Assembly (NCBI GenBank): GCA_937930165.1
Contig: CALGVL010000358.1
Location: forward strand, 1-22,887
From: an uncultured Acetobacteraceae bacterium
Lineage (GTDB): Bacteria; Pseudomonadota; Alphaproteobacteria; Acetobacterales; Acetobacteraceae
Reading direction: 5' to 3'
Length of the DNA: 22,887 nt
Part shown: positions 22,686-22,887 of the stretch, in pieces
Layout of the letters: every line of letters starts with the position of its first letter
Numbering within the stretch: position 1 is the stretch's first letter
Made by a program: the position numbers and the translations under genes
The notes under the pieces: model-generated
Told to the model about the DNA's origin: nothing
Databases searched by the model: none
Seen by the model: only the letters and a program-made list of their open reading frames with translations

Positions 22686-22700
22686 AAAAGCCGTCCCGGC
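22686..22700 (-). terminator. Weak intrinsic terminator candidate after the thiolase gene
   Basis: On the minus strand GCCG-GGA-CGGC is followed directly by TTTT. The stem is only 4 bp, so confidence is low. It lies about 20 nt after the thiolase stop codons and about 31 nt before the acidic-protein start. Confidence 0.2.
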
Positions 22701-22720
22701 CAAGCAGTTTCTGTCAGCTA

Positions 22721-22887
22721 TTATTTCAGTGCCGCGGCGGTCCCGAGCAGCGCCGTCACCTGGCTGGACAAGGTGCCGCCATTGCCGTGCAGCAGGGCGA
22801 TGTCGCATTCCGCCACCTGCCGCGCCCCCGCCTGGCGGCGGAGCTGCGTCACCGCCTCCAGAATCAGGAACATTCCGTACATGCCCG
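22721..22887 (-). CDS. Thiolase-family protein, C-terminal part (cut by window edge)
   Basis: The last 55 or so codons of a thiolase-like protein enter from the right edge. The segment MYGMFLILEAVTQLRRQAGA followed by DIALLHGNGGTLSSQVTALL matches the C-terminal end of the thiolase subfamily that often works with a DUF35/OB-fold partner (SCP-x or Ltp2-like). HGNGG sits where the classical thiolase CxxG loop would be. It ends with tandem stops, TAA then TAG. Such proteins cleave 3-oxoacyl-CoA or act as retro-aldolases. The catalytic residues and start lie outside the window. It is the first gene seen of the minus-strand acyl-CoA cluster. Confidence 0.75.
   Translation of the reverse strand, partial: GMYGMFLILEAVTQLRRQAGARQVAECDIALLHGNGGTLSSQVTALLGTAAALK

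Noticed and set aside
22656..22808. Upstream extension of the acidic protein
   Set aside because: It overlaps the thiolase C-terminus on the same strand. The ATG at 22655 has a well-placed Shine-Dalgarno.

Overview
This is a GC-rich (roughly 68-70 %) proteobacterial chromosome segment. Orphan Bug/TctC receptors beside a Liv-type ABC transporter, an ALAS-type (C4 pathway) hemA and many acyl-CoA catabolism genes point to an alphaproteobacterium, most likely a Roseomonas-like member of the Acetobacteraceae. That placement is inferred from gene content and style, not from a marker gene. I see no tRNA, rRNA, CRISPR array, insertion sequence or prophage gene.

Layout. (1) 1-4060, minus strand: a branched-chain-amino-acid-type ABC importer, transcribed as binding protein, LivH, LivM, LivG, LivF, with LivF cut by the window edge. 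The genes overlap or nearly touch. (2) 4277-5302, plus strand: a 3-hydroxyisobutyryl-CoA hydrolase-like gene (valine catabolism), divergent from the importer. (3) 5312-8251, minus strand: two tandem Bug/TctC tripartite-tricarboxylate receptors followed by an EamA/DMT transporter. (4) 8298-10660, minus strand: an ATC-hydrolase-family protein, a class III metallophosphoesterase and an HD-like protein of unknown function, closely spaced. (5) 10894-12120, plus strand: hemA, with a near-perfect FNR/FixK-type box in the divergent upstream region. (6) 12245-12851: two small convergent lipoprotein genes. (7) 12995-22887, minus strand: a long acyl-CoA catabolic cluster. In transcription order it encodes a thiolase C-terminus (cut by the window edge), a very acidic small protein, an ADP-forming acyl-CoA synthetase, a MaoC-type hydratase, a small unknown protein, both subunits of a 3-oxoacid CoA-transferase, a triple-hairpin intergenic element, a small-type acyl-CoA dehydrogenase subunit, an enoyl-CoA hydratase/isomerase-family protein, a large-type acyl-CoA dehydrogenase subunit and an amidase.

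How it may work together. The last cluster has the parts to activate an organic acid (ATP/ADP ligase or CoA transfer), oxidise the acyl-CoA (probably a two-subunit dehydrogenase), hydrate or isomerise it and cleave it (thiolase). The amidase could release the acid from an amide. The substrate cannot be read from the sequence. The most unusual non-coding signals are the FNR-like box before hemA, the three consecutive hairpins at 17518-17596, a hairpin that buries the ribosome-binding site of the CoA-transferase A gene, and a Bug receptor whose Arg-Arg signal peptide is intact but has no ATG, GTG or TTG start in front of it. I do not see a clearly new defence or mobile system here.
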